64,000 nucleotides of DNA from Paenibacillus sp. FSL W8-0426 (GCF_037969725.1 NZ_CP150203.1:5780001-5844000); one strand, 5' to 3'. Counted from the first letter of the stretch, positions 1 through 8,520 are shown. Numbers and translations: made by a program. Notes: a model not told the origin generated them from the letters alone.

Positions 1-1
1 A

Positions 2-154
2 GTCCGGTGGGCGGACGTAAGATATCGGCATCGCAAGCAGTATCCTTTCGTTGCCGTCGTCGTTATGGATCGAAATTTCGAAACGATTGATACGTACGTC
101 GGCTGGTTAAGCGAAGAGAAGATGAACAAAAAACTTTTATCTGCCCGGTCTTGA
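2..154 (+). CDS. C-terminal end of an unrecognised protein (partial)
   Basis: An open frame runs from the window edge to a TGA at 152-154 and encodes about 50 residues ending in EEKMNKKLLSARS. The stretch YPFVAVVVMDRNFETIDTYV reads like ordinary protein. A strong hairpin with a T-run follows at 207-239, fitting the 3' end of a real gene. The 5' part is outside the window and I do not recognise the family. Moderate confidence that it is coding. Confidence 0.5.
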   Translation, partial: VRWADVRYRHRKQYPFVAVVVMDRNFETIDTYVGWLSEEKMNKKLLSARS

Positions 155-206
155 CGAAAGTTGCGGGGAAGGGCAAAATCAAACATAGGAGCCGGTGCAA
201 AAGCAA

Positions 207-239
207 AGCCCGGAGCGTTTCCCGCTCCGGGCTTTTTTT
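207..239 (+). terminator. Rho-independent terminator
   Basis: An 11-bp perfect stem (AGCCCGGAGCG / CGCTCCGGGCT) with a 5-nt loop is followed by seven T residues. It ends the upstream plus-strand gene and also lies downstream of the convergent SASP gene. Confidence 0.85.
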
Positions 240-271
240 GGAGATATTGGTACTGCGAAAATTATGATGGA

Positions 272-490
272 TTATTTGCCAGACCCAGCCAGAGACTGCT
301 CAGCCAGTTGGACCAGACGTTTAGTGATATATCCACCCAGAGAACCTGTTTCGCGGGACGTGTAGTTACCGTAGTAACCATCCTGTGGGATTGTTACGCC
401 CAGTTCTTGCGCAGCCTCCATTTTCAATTGTTGCAGAGCTGCTGTTGCTTGAGGTACCACCAAGTTGTTAGAACGAGATCCTTGAGCCAT
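272..490 (-). CDS. Small acid-soluble spore protein, alpha/beta type
   Basis: A 72-residue alpha/beta-type SASP. These proteins coat and protect DNA in the dormant spore and are cleaved by the GPR protease at germination. Family signatures are visible: NNLVVPQATAALQQLKMEAA near the N-terminus, KMEAAQELG around the GPR cleavage region, and GSLGGYITKRLV near the C-terminus. The start is ATG with an AAAGGAG ribosome site 9 bases upstream. A sigma-G promoter precedes it. A near-identical paralogue lies at 3676-3912; this copy has a shorter N-terminus (MAQGSRSNN). Confidence 0.97.
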   Translation of the reverse strand: MAQGSRSNNLVVPQATAALQQLKMEAAQELGVTIPQDGYYGNYTSRETGSLGGYITKRLVQLAEQSLAGSGK

Positions 491-543
491 ATTTAAAATC
501 TCCTTTCAATCTGTGTCTGTGATGTATTGCAAGCTTGCAAGAT

Positions 544-572
544 TATTATGGCTCTCCCGTATCAGGTTATAC
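544..572 (-). promoter_or_regulatory. Sigma-G promoter of the SASP gene
   Basis: On the minus strand GTATA (568-572) and CATAATA (544-550) are separated by exactly 17 bases. This matches the forespore sigma-G consensus (GHATR, then CATWHTA), and SASP genes are classic sigma-G targets. Confidence 0.75.
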
Positions 573-609
573 GGAATTTTCAACAAAATCATGATGGAGG
601 TTTTTCCCA

Positions 610-804
610 ATGAGCAAAGGCTTGTCTTTATGGTTTGCGTTTTCGTCCATTGTTTTGTTAACGGTTACAGCAATTACGATGTCTTATTCCGGTTGGCTTG
701 CTGCACTTCTGTTTGTGGCATCTATCGGCAATATCGGCTGGGGCTTTGTCATTCGCGCCAAAAAAGAGCGCCAATCCTTGGGATCGCCGAATTCCGCATC
801 CTGA
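610..804 (+). CDS. Small two-helix membrane protein (DUF5325/YlaF-like?)
   Basis: 64 residues with two hydrophobic segments (about residues 5-27 and 29-48) and a basic, polar tail (RAKKERQS). A ribosome site (ATGGAGG) lies about 8 bases before the ATG. The size and two-helix plan resemble the DUF5325 (YlaF) proteins of Bacillus, but I cannot confirm that by eye. A large hairpin at 866-925 follows. Function unknown. Confidence 0.65.
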   Translation: MSKGLSLWFAFSSIVLLTVTAITMSYSGWLAALLFVASIGNIGWGFVIRAKKERQSLGSPNSAS

Positions 805-865
805 GTATTCCCAAGCCTGCTGAATTTTTCAGGCTGCAAGAGAAGCCGCCATTCGGCATTTTTTA

Positions 866-925
866 TGACAAAAGGAGCGAATCGCCCAGGCAACCATTGC
901 CGGCGAATCCCGCTCCTTTTTGTCA
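866..925. terminator. Bidirectional terminator between convergent genes
   Basis: A 14-base near-perfect inverted repeat (TGACAAAAGGAGCG / CGCTCCTTTTTGTCA) separates the plus-strand membrane-protein gene from convergent trpS. Its T-rich arm serves the plus strand and the A-rich arm gives a U-tract on the minus strand. Confidence 0.7.
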
Positions 926-959
926 TGTTCGCAGAACCCTTCCGCAAGATGGCTCAAGC

Positions 960-1949
960 CTACTTGCGTTTAGGGACAAACCCCATGCGTTCCTTAACTT
1001 CGCGAATGGTTTTGTCGGCCACTTCTTCGGCACGGCTTGCCGAAACCGCCAAGATTTCGGTCAGTTCGCCCGATTCGCGAATTTCGCGATACCGCTGTTG
1101 CAGCGGCTCAATGACCGAAACGACGGCTTCTGCCAATTCCTTTTTGAAAGGACCGTACATTTGCCCCTCGAAGCGCTCAGCCACTTCGTTCAGCGTAATT
1201 CCCGCGCATTCCGCATAAATGGTCATCAAATTGCTGACTTCAGGTTTGTTCGCAGGATCATACACGACCTCGCGTCCCGAATCCGTCGTGGCACGGCTGA
1301 TCTTTTTGCGGATTTCGGCCGGTGTGTCCAGCAACGAGATGTAACTGCCCGGATTCGGGTTACTTTTGCTCATCTTGCTGGATGCGTCATCCAAAGACAT
1401 GATGCGTGCGCCAACCTTCGGAATATACGGCTCCGGAATCGTGAAGTAGTCCCCGTAACGATGATTGAACCGTCCGGCGAGATCGCGCGTAAGCTCCAGG
1501 TGCTGCTTCTGGTCGTCCCCGACCGGAACGAGATCGGCATTGTAGAGCAGGATGTCCGCAGCCATCAACGACGGATACACGAACAAACCGGCTCCGACCG
1601 ATTCTTTGCCTGACGACTTGTCCTTAAATTGCGTCATGCGTTCCAGCTCGCCCATCGCGGTGAGTGTGGTCAGCAGCCATCCAAGCTCGGCATGCTGCGG
1701 AACGTGGGATTGCAGGAAGACGTTGGACTTGGTCGGATCGATTCCTGCTGCAATAAACAGAGCAGCAACCGCCTCGGATTGCTCGCGAAGCGCTGCCGGC
1801 TCCTGCGGAACCGTGATGGCGTGTAAATCCACCACCATAAAATGGCACTGATAATCATGTTGCAGCTTGACGAAATTTTTGATCGCGCCAATGTAATTGC
1901 CCAGCGTAAGCTTGCCGCTGGGCTGAATTCCTGACAAAACGGTTTTCAT
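960..1949 (-). CDS. trpS: Tryptophanyl-tRNA synthetase
   Basis: Class I tryptophan-tRNA ligase of 329 residues, charging tRNA-Trp in the cytoplasm. The start is set at the ATG of MKTVLSGIQPSG, 26 codons inside the longest frame: a GGGAGG-type ribosome site sits just upstream and the protein then begins exactly as family members do. Residues about 9-20 hold the ATP-binding GIQPSGKLTLGNY (HIGH-equivalent), and MSKSNPN is the KMSKS-equivalent loop. A T-box leader precedes the gene, so it should be induced when tRNA-Trp is uncharged. Confidence 0.97.
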   Translation of the reverse strand: MKTVLSGIQPSGKLTLGNYIGAIKNFVKLQHDYQCHFMVVDLHAITVPQEPAALREQSEAVAALFIAAGIDPTKSNVFLQSHVPQHAELGWLLTTLTAMGELERMTQFKDKSSGKESVGAGLFVYPSLMAADILLYNADLVPVGDDQKQHLELTRDLAGRFNHRYGDYFTIPEPYIPKVGARIMSLDDASSKMSKSNPNPGSYISLLDTPAEIRKKISRATTDSGREVVYDPANKPEVSNLMTIYAECAGITLNEVAERFEGQMYGPFKKELAEAVVSVIEPLQQRYREIRESGELTEILAVSASRAEEVADKTIREVKERMGFVPKRK

Positions 1950-1994
1950 ATGACAAATTTCCTCCCTTAGATCGTGTCGAATTACAATCGTTAT

Positions 1995-2300
1995 ATTTTT
2001 GTACGCAAAAAGATCCCACATCCGCAAGGGACGTGAGACCGTGGTGCCACCCTAATTCACATTTCTTCCTTCAAAGAAATGCCTTCCATTTCCGTAACGT
2101 GGAATAGACGTCAGATCCTACTGCAGACCTGTCCTGCCTTCTCGGCTGCCGGCCTGGTTCAAACCCGCGCTCCAGAGTCCATTCGGCAATAAGTCCCTCA
2201 TCGGTTCGCATCCTCCACCGACTTTCTGAAGAGAGCTCTCATAGCTTACTTGTCCCTGTCATCGCTTTATCGTGTTTCAAATTCATTCAAACAACTTCTG
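1995..2300 (-). ncRNA. T-box riboswitch leader of trpS
   Basis: On the minus strand the T-box core GGGTGGCACCACGG lies at 2039-2052. It overlaps a terminator whose 12-bp stem (with G-U pairs) ends in TTTTT, about 50 bases before the trpS start. Upstream sequence holds the AG-bulge/GNTG-like part of stem I. A Trp codon (TGG) suited to be the specifier lies near 2172-2174 or 2179-2181; I could not settle which. Known mechanism: uncharged tRNA stabilises the antiterminator. Confidence 0.88.
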
Positions 2301-2308
2301 TCTAATTC

Positions 2309-2337
2309 ATATTAATGCGCAAGCAGCGGATTGTCAA
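2309..2337 (-). promoter_or_regulatory. Sigma-A promoter of the T-box/trpS unit
   Basis: Minus-strand TTGACA (2332-2337) and TAATAT (2309-2314) are spaced by 17 bases, just upstream of the T-box leader. Confidence 0.8.
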
Positions 2338-2522
2338 AACCGGAAGAGCTTTTTTTACCCCCGGCCCTAAAATCTGTTATGATGGAATTGTTCATTGAAG
2401 GTAAGGCACATCATGATCCGACGGTTCCGGGAGACTGTTGTGCACAATTGACACGCCTGCAGGCGGCATGCTATCTTTGAGCCGCGCAGACAGATTTCAA
2501 GTGGGAAAAGGAGCATCCAAAT

Positions 2523-3497
2523 ATGAAACAAGTGACCAAAGGCCAATGGAATGGTTACGACACGTATATTCTACATAGCCGTGAACTGGAGATTACCCTG
2601 CTGCCTCGTCTGGGGAATAATATCATTTCGATTCGGGACATGGTACAGAATCGCGATGTTGTTCGCAGTCCAGAGGAAGACGAGCTTGCCTTTTATCTGC
2701 AGAAGCCTTATCACTTCGGCGTACCTTTGCTGGTTCCGCCAGGGCGTATCCATCGTGGCTCCTTCGAATACGAAGGCGTCCCCTACCAATTTGTTCAAAA
2801 TACGGCCCATGACAATCATATCCATGGACTCCACCGCACTCAAGCCTGGTGTGTCAGTGACATAGAAGAAGACGAAGACGGCTGCGCGATCACCACCGAA
2901 TTTCTGACTTCCAGCGATGAGGACTGGATGGCGCAATACCCCATTCCGCTTAAGCTTGAAATGACATTCAGGCTGCAAAACGCTGTCCTGAGCCAGAAGC
3001 TGAAAGTGACCAATCTAGGTTCGTCTCCCGCCCCGTTCGGGATGGGTTATCATACATGGTTCTTGCTGGACGGCAAACCTGCGGAATGGACGCTGCAAAT
3101 CCCCGTTTCCGGAGAATATGCCCTCAATGAGGAACAACTGCCTACAGGCGCGATAGAACCGCCAGGAGAGTGGGCAGCCCTTAATGAAGGGATGAACATG
3201 GAAGGACGCAACTGGGATAACATTCTCAAGGCGACACCGGGCCAGCCGGCGATTGCCCATTTAATTCGCCAAGATGGTTATCAAATTAAATATTCAACAG
3301 ATGAAGCCTATTTCAAGCATTGGGTACTATTCACAAAGGGTGAATCCGATCAGTTTTTGTGCATCGAGCCATATACCTGGCTGTCGGACGCCCCGAACTT
3401 ATCTCTGCCCGCTGAAGAGACGGGGCTAATTCGTCTAGAACCCGGATACCCTGTCGAGCTGCTCACGCACATTGAAGTCGTTCCGCCCGCAGAATAG
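2523..3497 (+). CDS. Aldose 1-epimerase family protein
   Basis: 324 residues of the galactose mutarotase-like beta-sandwich family, which interconvert alpha and beta anomers of sugars. Family marks seen: a substrate-loop segment with VPPGRIHRGSF (residues about 76-86), a DNHIHGLHR motif near residue 97 with the conserved histidines, GMGYHTWFLL around 173 with the second catalytic histidine, and an acidic C-terminal region (ETGLIRLEPG) that would carry the catalytic Glu. An AAAGGAG ribosome site precedes the ATG. It stands alone with its own terminator. The real substrate is unknown; some family members act on sugar phosphates. Confidence 0.88.
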   Translation: MKQVTKGQWNGYDTYILHSRELEITLLPRLGNNIISIRDMVQNRDVVRSPEEDELAFYLQKPYHFGVPLLVPPGRIHRGSFEYEGVPYQFVQNTAHDNHIHGLHRTQAWCVSDIEEDEDGCAITTEFLTSSDEDWMAQYPIPLKLEMTFRLQNAVLSQKLKVTNLGSSPAPFGMGYHTWFLLDGKPAEWTLQIPVSGEYALNEEQLPTGAIEPPGEWAALNEGMNMEGRNWDNILKATPGQPAIAHLIRQDGYQIKYSTDEAYFKHWVLFTKGESDQFLCIEPYTWLSDAPNLSLPAEETGLIRLEPGYPVELLTHIEVVPPAE

Positions 3498-3542
3498 CTG
3501 CTTCTTTCTGCTGCATTGCCGGGTTTCACATGAAACTGCTTG

Positions 3543-3568
3543 GCCGATCCTTAACGGATCGGCTTTTT
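3543..3568 (+). terminator. Rho-independent terminator of the epimerase gene
   Basis: An 8-bp stem GCCGATCC / GGATCGGC with a 5-nt loop followed by TTTTT. Confidence 0.85.
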
Positions 3569-3616
3569 CTTCGTTTAGGAGCATTTCATTCCAAATGTTA
3601 CCTCGCCCTCTATCGG

Positions 3617-3645
3617 GTATATTTCTCGCACCTGCAACCATACTA
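3617..3645 (+). promoter_or_regulatory. Sigma-G promoter of the second SASP gene
   Basis: GTATA (3617-3621), 17 bases, then CATACTA (3639-3645): a consensus forespore promoter. It starts 59 bases before the SASP ATG. Confidence 0.8.
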
Positions 3646-3675
3646 ACATCACCAAGACATAAGGAGGTGATACAC

Positions 3676-3912
3676 ATGTACGGAGGTCAAAACCAAGGTA
3701 GCGGAAACCGTTCTTCCAACAACCTCGTTGTTCCCCAAGCTACAGCAGCACTGCAGCAATTGAAAATGGAAGCTGCACAGGAGTTGGGTGTGACAATCCC
3801 TCAGGATGGTTACTACGGTAACTACACGTCCCGCGAGACAGGTTCCCTGGGTGGATATATCACTAAACGTCTGGTTCAAATCGCTGAGCAGCAATTAGCG
3901 GGTCGTTCCTAA
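3676..3912 (+). CDS. Small acid-soluble spore protein, alpha/beta type
   Basis: A 78-residue alpha/beta SASP, almost identical to the 272-490 copy from NNLVVPQ to the C-terminus but with a longer Gly/Asn-rich N-terminus (MYGGQNQGSGN). The start follows an ideal AAGGAGGTGA ribosome site (3661-3670); the longer frame upstream of it is non-coding. It binds spore DNA and is degraded by GPR. Promoter and terminator are both readable, so this is a single-gene transcription unit expressed in the forespore. Confidence 0.97.
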   Translation: MYGGQNQGSGNRSSNNLVVPQATAALQQLKMEAAQELGVTIPQDGYYGNYTSRETGSLGGYITKRLVQIAEQQLAGRS

Positions 3913-3949
3913 CACTCGGAATAATTGCTTGGATTACCTACAGCAACAT

Positions 3950-3977
3950 GCGGCCTTCTTCGGAAGTGCCGCTTTTT
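3950..3977 (+). terminator. Rho-independent terminator of the SASP gene
   Basis: GCGGC-CTTC / GAAG-T-GCCGC stem around a TTCG tetraloop with one bulged T, followed by TTTTT. Confidence 0.85.
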
Positions 3978-3987
3978 ATGCTCATCG

Positions 3988-4401
3988 TCATGAAGTCGAT
4001 CCCAAGCCGGAATCCTTGTATGTATTGGTTCTAGGGTAGCGGATCATAAGATTGGCCATATTGTAGTTGGACTCCATCGTAGCGTCTACCATGATCATGC
4101 CTTGCCTAACCGTAAAATCAAAAGAAATTTCTCCGTGCGTCCAATTCCGCTTGAACTTCAGCGTCTCCAGGGCCATGGCCCGGAATGAAGCACGCTGGGT
4201 CTCGTTCAAACCTTCGTGATCGGATTCCATTTGCCCATTGCGTCCAGCTATCGGATTATGTCGAATACCAAACTTCCCAATGACATTATTTCGTATTTGC
4301 ACAAACAAAATTCCTGACCCCACCCCGCCTAACTCCTGATCCACTTCTTTGAACACCAAATCCAATTGTCTTGCTAACGAAATCTGGTCAATTTTTACCA
4401 C
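3988..4401 (-). CDS. Hypothetical protein
   Basis: 137 residues, no recognised domain. I place the start at the GTG at 4399-4401, 7 bases after an AAAGGAGG site, rather than the TTG that opens the frame 7 codons earlier and lies upstream of that site. No signal peptide or membrane segment. Glycine-rich GGVGSGILFVQIRNN in the middle, then mixed alpha/beta composition, suggesting a small soluble protein. Its terminator probably shares the hairpin at 3950-3977. Function unknown. Confidence 0.7.
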   Translation of the reverse strand: MVKIDQISLARQLDLVFKEVDQELGGVGSGILFVQIRNNVIGKFGIRHNPIAGRNGQMESDHEGLNETQRASFRAMALETLKFKRNWTHGEISFDFTVRQGMIMVDATMESNYNMANLMIRYPRTNTYKDSGLGSTS

Positions 4402-4589
4402 ATCTATTCCTCCTTTATGCAATAAGACCTGAAAGTTCAGGACTTACGGCTCATTATATGACATCATATTGGTCTATTCAACAATAATAAACAAATTTGG
4501 GTATTGCTTACTATATGTTGCGCAAATAATTGCCATTCTCCGACTTTTATACGAGTTTTTTCTTTCTATTACGACATCGGTATTCGACA

Positions 4590-4630
4590 AAAAAACCTGC
4601 AACCCTGTGTGAAACACAGCATTGCAGGTT
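4590..4630 (-). terminator. Terminator of the oligopeptidase gene
   Basis: AACCTGCAA / TTGCAGGTT outer stem with an inner CTGTGT / ACACAG stem. On the minus strand it is followed by a run of T residues. Confidence 0.85.
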
Positions 4631-4658
4631 AAGATTACTGGATGCTTGCAGGCGCTGC

Positions 4659-6449
4659 CTACTCCGTCATGGCAAGGAACTGTTCGATATCATCCGTAAC
4701 GAGCCGGGCAGCATTCTGCCAGAAATCAGGCTTCGTCAAATCGGTGCCGAGATGCTTCTGCGCCAGTTCCTCAACGGTCATTCGTCCGGTATCCCGCAGC
4801 AAGTCATCATACTTGTCTGCAAATGCGGTACCCTCTTGTTGCGCTCTGGCGTAAATGCCCGCGCTGAACATATAACCAAACGTATAGGGAAAGTTATAGA
4901 ACGGAACGCCTGTCAAATAAAAATGCAGTTTGGATGCCCAAAAATGCGGATGGTTCGACGCGAGCACGCCGCAGAACGCTTCATCCTGCGCCTCAACCAT
5001 GAGTTTGCACAATTCATCGGCGCTGACCAGCCCTTGTTTTCGTTTTTCATAGAAACGGGTCTCAAACAGAAAACGTGCATGAATGTTCATAAAGAACGCG
5101 ACGCTGCGCTGAATTTTGTCTTCCAGCAAAGCCAGCTTCTCCTGCTCGTCCGTCGCGGCCTGAACAAGCGCATCGGCCACGATCAGCTCCGCAAAGGTGG
5201 AAGCCGTCTCGGCTACGTTCATCGCATAGCGCTGGTTCAAGGCAGGCAGCTCCTCCATGATGTGCTGGTGGTACCCGTGGCCCAATTCATGTGCAAGCGT
5301 GGATACATTGGAAGGCGTGCCGGAGAACGTCATGAAGATTCGGGTGGCTTTGCTCAAAGGAAGCGAAGTACAGAACCCTCCAGGACGTTTGCCGGGGCGA
5401 TCCTCGGCTTCAATCCACCGTTTCTCAAAAGCCATCTCCGCAAATGCGGACAATTTGGGACTGAACTTGGCAAACTGTTCGACAATATTCAACGCGGCTT
5501 CGTCATAAGTCACTTTTCCGCCCGCTGTGCCCACAGGAGCATCCACGTCACTCCAGCTGAGTTTGTCTACGCCCAGCAACTTGGCTTTTCGTTCGAGATA
5601 ACGCACGAGCGCCGGTTTAGCATCGTTAATAACGCCCCACATCGTATCCAAGGTCTGGCGGCTCATGCGGTTGATCGCGAGCGGTTCCTTCAAAATATCC
5701 TCCCAGCCGCGATTCTCATACAGCTTCAGCCGGAAACCAGCCAGATGATTCAGCGTATCCGCGCAGAAATCTTCCACATCGGTCCAGGCCTGTTCCCATT
5801 TGGCGAATACGGATTCGCGAACGTTCCGGTCGCTATCGCTCAGCTTGTTGGAAGCTTGGCCTGCAGACAGCATCACCGTTTCACCATTTTGTTCAAATGG
5901 AATGTTCACTTTGCTTACAATGGTGTTGTAGAACTTGCCCCAGCCATGGTAACCATCGACACCCAGATCCAGAGCAAGCCCCTCCATCTCAGGCGACAAT
6001 TTCTCCCGGGCCAGACGGCGGCTTTCGTTCAAAACAAAGCTTAGCGGCTGCCATTCGTCTCTGGCGATCCATGCTTCCCATACCTCATCTGGGGTCTGGC
6101 TAAGCAGGTTGTCAAAACGCGCTTTGCTGCTATTCAGCATGGCTGCAATAGAACTGACGGTTCCCTGGAGCTGGGCGGCCTTTTTGTCAGCCTGGTTTTG
6201 CGCGGACAGACAGCTCACGAATGCGGAGCCTTCGGAAATGCGAACGTAACAGCTTTGCAGCAGCTCCAGTACTGGATCGAATACATGTGTAGCCTTGGCA
6301 GAGGTAGGTACTGGCGTTTCCTGCAAAAGCTGCTGCAGTTTACGCACGTCCTGTTCCAGATCCTTCAAATAAGCAGCAAATGCTGCGGAGGAGGATCCCC
6401 CGCTAAAAACGGACTCCAAATCCCAAACGGGCTGTAATGGCATTTTCAT
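4659..6449 (-). CDS. pepF: M3 family oligoendopeptidase F
   Basis: Cytoplasmic zinc metallopeptidase of 596 residues that cuts short peptides. The zinc site HELGHGYHQH (HExxH) is present in the second half, with the helix MNVAETASTFAEL downstream supplying the third zinc ligand (Glu). The N-terminal two thirds is the helical lid typical of M3 enzymes. The longest frame opens with a GTG that overlaps the ribosome site; the ATG at 6449 (MKMPLQPVWDLE) fits better. Its own terminator lies at 4590-4630 and no co-transcribed gene is seen. Confidence 0.95.
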   Translation of the reverse strand: MKMPLQPVWDLESVFSGGSSSAAFAAYLKDLEQDVRKLQQLLQETPVPTSAKATHVFDPVLELLQSCYVRISEGSAFVSCLSAQNQADKKAAQLQGTVSSIAAMLNSSKARFDNLLSQTPDEVWEAWIARDEWQPLSFVLNESRRLAREKLSPEMEGLALDLGVDGYHGWGKFYNTIVSKVNIPFEQNGETVMLSAGQASNKLSDSDRNVRESVFAKWEQAWTDVEDFCADTLNHLAGFRLKLYENRGWEDILKEPLAINRMSRQTLDTMWGVINDAKPALVRYLERKAKLLGVDKLSWSDVDAPVGTAGGKVTYDEAALNIVEQFAKFSPKLSAFAEMAFEKRWIEAEDRPGKRPGGFCTSLPLSKATRIFMTFSGTPSNVSTLAHELGHGYHQHIMEELPALNQRYAMNVAETASTFAELIVADALVQAATDEQEKLALLEDKIQRSVAFFMNIHARFLFETRFYEKRKQGLVSADELCKLMVEAQDEAFCGVLASNHPHFWASKLHFYLTGVPFYNFPYTFGYMFSAGIYARAQQEGTAFADKYDDLLRDTGRMTVEELAQKHLGTDLTKPDFWQNAARLVTDDIEQFLAMTE

Positions 6450-6569
6450 ATTGCGCGACACCTCTCCCTTATCACAATATTCGAAATCAATGAATTCAAA
6501 CTGGTGTTATGCATGATCGTTCACTATACTATAGAGACAGTTCAAGCCACACTCAGGAGGTTATATTAG

Positions 6570-6746
6570 ATGAAACCTTTGCAAATATCGGCAGACACTG
6601 CCGTCAAATTAGCGGAATCTCTCGGCGTACCGCTCGAGCACTTGATGCATATGCCGCAGCATATCCTGTTGCAAAAAATCGCGGAATTGGCAAAGACGGA
6701 AGCAAGCACTCCCAAACCATCTTCTTCGGAAGGCGATCAGCAATGA
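6570..6746 (+). CDS. yycC: YycC-like small protein
   Basis: 58 residues: MKPLQISADTAVKLAESLGV at the N-terminus, then LEHLMHMPQHILLQKIAEL. The pattern MPQHILLQK with the Q-I-S opening matches YycC of Bacillus, a short conserved protein of unknown role. An AGGAGG site lies 8 bases before the ATG. The next gene overlaps its stop by 4 bases (ATGA), so the two are translationally coupled. Found by reading the sequence directly. Confidence 0.85.
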   Translation: MKPLQISADTAVKLAESLGVPLEHLMHMPQHILLQKIAELAKTEASTPKPSSSEGDQQ

Positions 6747-6979
6747 TTCCTTTCGAAAACAGCTGGCCCTACGACATCGTTATGGGCGATATCTATATGC
6801 CGCAATGCCCGTTCTGCAACGCGCACAATGTGCTGCTTCCCTTGAAACCGAAGGAGCTTGTCCGCATCCGGGAAGGCAAAAAGAAGCTGCTCGTCCTGCC
6901 GTGCTGCAACGGCAGCATGACCATCGTCGACAATGATGCCGACTATCTTCTTGCCAGCTCTCCGCTTCGCAAAGCATAA
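6743..6979 (+). CDS. Small Cys-rich (zinc-ribbon-like) protein
   Basis: 78 residues starting at the ATG that overlaps the yycC stop. It has CPFC near residue 22 and a CC pair near residue 53, four cysteines placed as in a small zinc-binding fold, with many basic residues between them (KPKELVRIREGKKK). Translation coupling with YycC implies joint expression. Function unknown. Confidence 0.75.
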   Translation: MIPFENSWPYDIVMGDIYMPQCPFCNAHNVLLPLKPKELVRIREGKKKLLVLPCCNGSMTIVDNDADYLLASSPLRKA

Positions 6980-6990
6980 TCCAGATTTGC

Positions 6991-7737
6991 CTACAAGGGG
7001 CTGCGCTTCGCAGCCTCTTTGTCTGCTTCGAGCATTTCCTCGGGCAATTCCATCTGTCCGGAAATCATCTGTTCGCGAAGCAGCGCCCACTGTTCCCTTG
7101 ACGCGCGAATCATGGCCGCATCCGTGATACGCTTATCATGGATCACTCGGCCGAACCATTTGACCGCTTCATGAAAGCGGCCTATTCTGCGGTTCAGCTC
7201 ACCAATCAGGTAGAGCAACCTTGCTTCATTGCTGCCCGCGCCTTCCATTTCGAACACCTTGACGTAGGCATCCAGGCTGAATTCCAGAAAACGGCGCTCC
7301 TGTTCATGATCTTCCCGATACCGGTATAACCAGGCGATATGGTGGAGCAACCCGGCAATGACCCTGTCCTTCTCTTTGATGGCCTGAGCACATAATAACC
7401 CAAGCTTGTACGTTTCCAAGGCGTTAGCCAGCGTGCGCGGTCCGCTGTAATCGCGTTTTTCCCAACGGCTGCCGACCTGATCCATAAAGTTTTTCTTCTG
7501 CAGATCGCTCAGCTTTTCGGTGGAATTTTCCGTCGAGGCGAATCCGCACTCCGGGCATATGCGCACGACGTAGAAATCCGGGTTTTCTTTTTTATAATAG
7601 GCGCAAAAATCGGAATCTGAACGGTAAGGCCGCTTCAAACTCGGTCTTACCCGCGAGGTTTCGAATACATGCTCGCAATAATTGCATGTGATTTTCACTT
7701 TATACAGAGGTTCCAGTTCCAGATCCACTTTCTCCAC
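6991..7737 (-). CDS. DUF2225 domain protein
   Basis: 248 residues. The N-terminus holds two CxxC knuckles (CNYC about residue 18, CPEC about residue 59), a likely zinc site; the rest is helical and resembles TPR repeats (LYLIGELNRRIGRFHEAVKW). That layout is the DUF2225 family, widespread in spore-forming Bacillota and of unknown function. It starts 25 bases after the globin gene stops, so the two probably form one operon. No signal peptide. Confidence 0.88.
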   Translation of the reverse strand: MEKVDLELEPLYKVKITCNYCEHVFETSRVRPSLKRPYRSDSDFCAYYKKENPDFYVVRICPECGFASTENSTEKLSDLQKKNFMDQVGSRWEKRDYSGPRTLANALETYKLGLLCAQAIKEKDRVIAGLLHHIAWLYRYREDHEQERRFLEFSLDAYVKVFEMEGAGSNEARLLYLIGELNRRIGRFHEAVKWFGRVIHDKRITDAAMIRASREQWALLREQMISGQMELPEEMLEADKEAAKRSPL

Positions 7738-7762
7738 TCCTCTCCGAATGCCTGATGGCAGG

Positions 7763-8140
7763 CTAAGGCGTATTTACGAAATGGTAAGCCGGCCCCGACA
7801 AACGTTGGAGAATAAAGGAATGCAGCGGCTCTTCCACACCAATCTGTGTCAATGCTTGATCCATGCAAGCGAGCCAAGCCTCTGCCCGCTGCACCGTCAC
7901 TTCAAAACCCATATGGCGGGCACGCATCATCGGATGACCAAATGCTTCGGAAAACAAAGCAGGCCCGCCAAAAAATTGCGATAAAAACATAAATTGTTTC
8001 TCCATGACCGGTCTGATATCCTCAGGAAACAGAGGGGCCAACTGTTCGTTTTGCTGCACAATGGGATAGAACGCTTCGACCAGAGCGCGAACGCCCTGCT
8101 CACCGCCAAGGTTGTCATAAATACTTTGTCCTGGGTTCAT
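7763..8140 (-). CDS. Group II truncated hemoglobin
   Basis: 125 residues of the 2-on-2 globin fold that binds heme and O2/NO. Seen: N-terminal YDNLGGEQGVRALVEAFY, the FPED stretch, QFFGGPALFSEAFG, and RARHM carrying the proximal F8 histidine; the Trp in EAWLACMDQAL is the G8 Trp typical of group II. Bacillus YjbI is the nearest known protein. ATG start with an AAGCAGG site 9 bases upstream. It precedes a DUF2225 gene. Confidence 0.93.
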   Translation of the reverse strand: MNPGQSIYDNLGGEQGVRALVEAFYPIVQQNEQLAPLFPEDIRPVMEKQFMFLSQFFGGPALFSEAFGHPMMRARHMGFEVTVQRAEAWLACMDQALTQIGVEEPLHSFILQRLSGPAYHFVNTP

Positions 8141-8374
8141 TGGGCAAAACCTGCTTTGATCGTGTCGAATTTTGGCATTTATTACACTCCTATGCTTAAT
8201 CTTAACAATACCTGCATGACTCGTAAGGCTCAGGCTGCAGTTGACCTAAACCTCATTCTATCAAAAAAATCCCAAAACTCCTATCTAACATGACATAGCT
8301 TTCCTTCAATTTATCCGCTATATAAACCACACGAATCAATCACACAAAGCCTCTGCGAGTGCAGTACCATCTTC

Positions 8375-8520
8375 CGATCGCTGTTATCCCCAGATTTTTT
8401 TATTCCCCTTTTCTAAGGGAACATCCGGTGATAAGCCTATGCTTCCGATGCAGCTTTCTTTCAGAAAGCTTTTAAGCGACCGCTTCGCTTCTCCAGATTG
8501 GTTCTGCCTCTCCGTTAACG
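8375..8520. repeat. Degraded interspersed repeat, copy 1
   Basis: Lies in the 460-base gap between the globin gene and the small gene at 8605. The words CGCTGTTATCCCCAGAT, ACATCCGGTGATA and CGCTTCGCTTCTCCAG recur in altered form near 29609-29700 (CGCTGTTGTCCCCAGAT, ATCCGGTG, CGCTATCGCTCC). No coding frame is visible. It looks like an old dispersed non-coding repeat. Confidence 0.5.

Noticed and set aside
161..1613. Plus-strand frames of 111 and 366 codons
   Set aside because: They are antisense to the SASP gene and trpS, lack ribosome sites, and have biased composition typical of shadow frames.
4530..6044. 504-codon plus-strand frame
   Set aside because: It is antisense to pepF, whose zinc motif and length are complete; no ribosome site.
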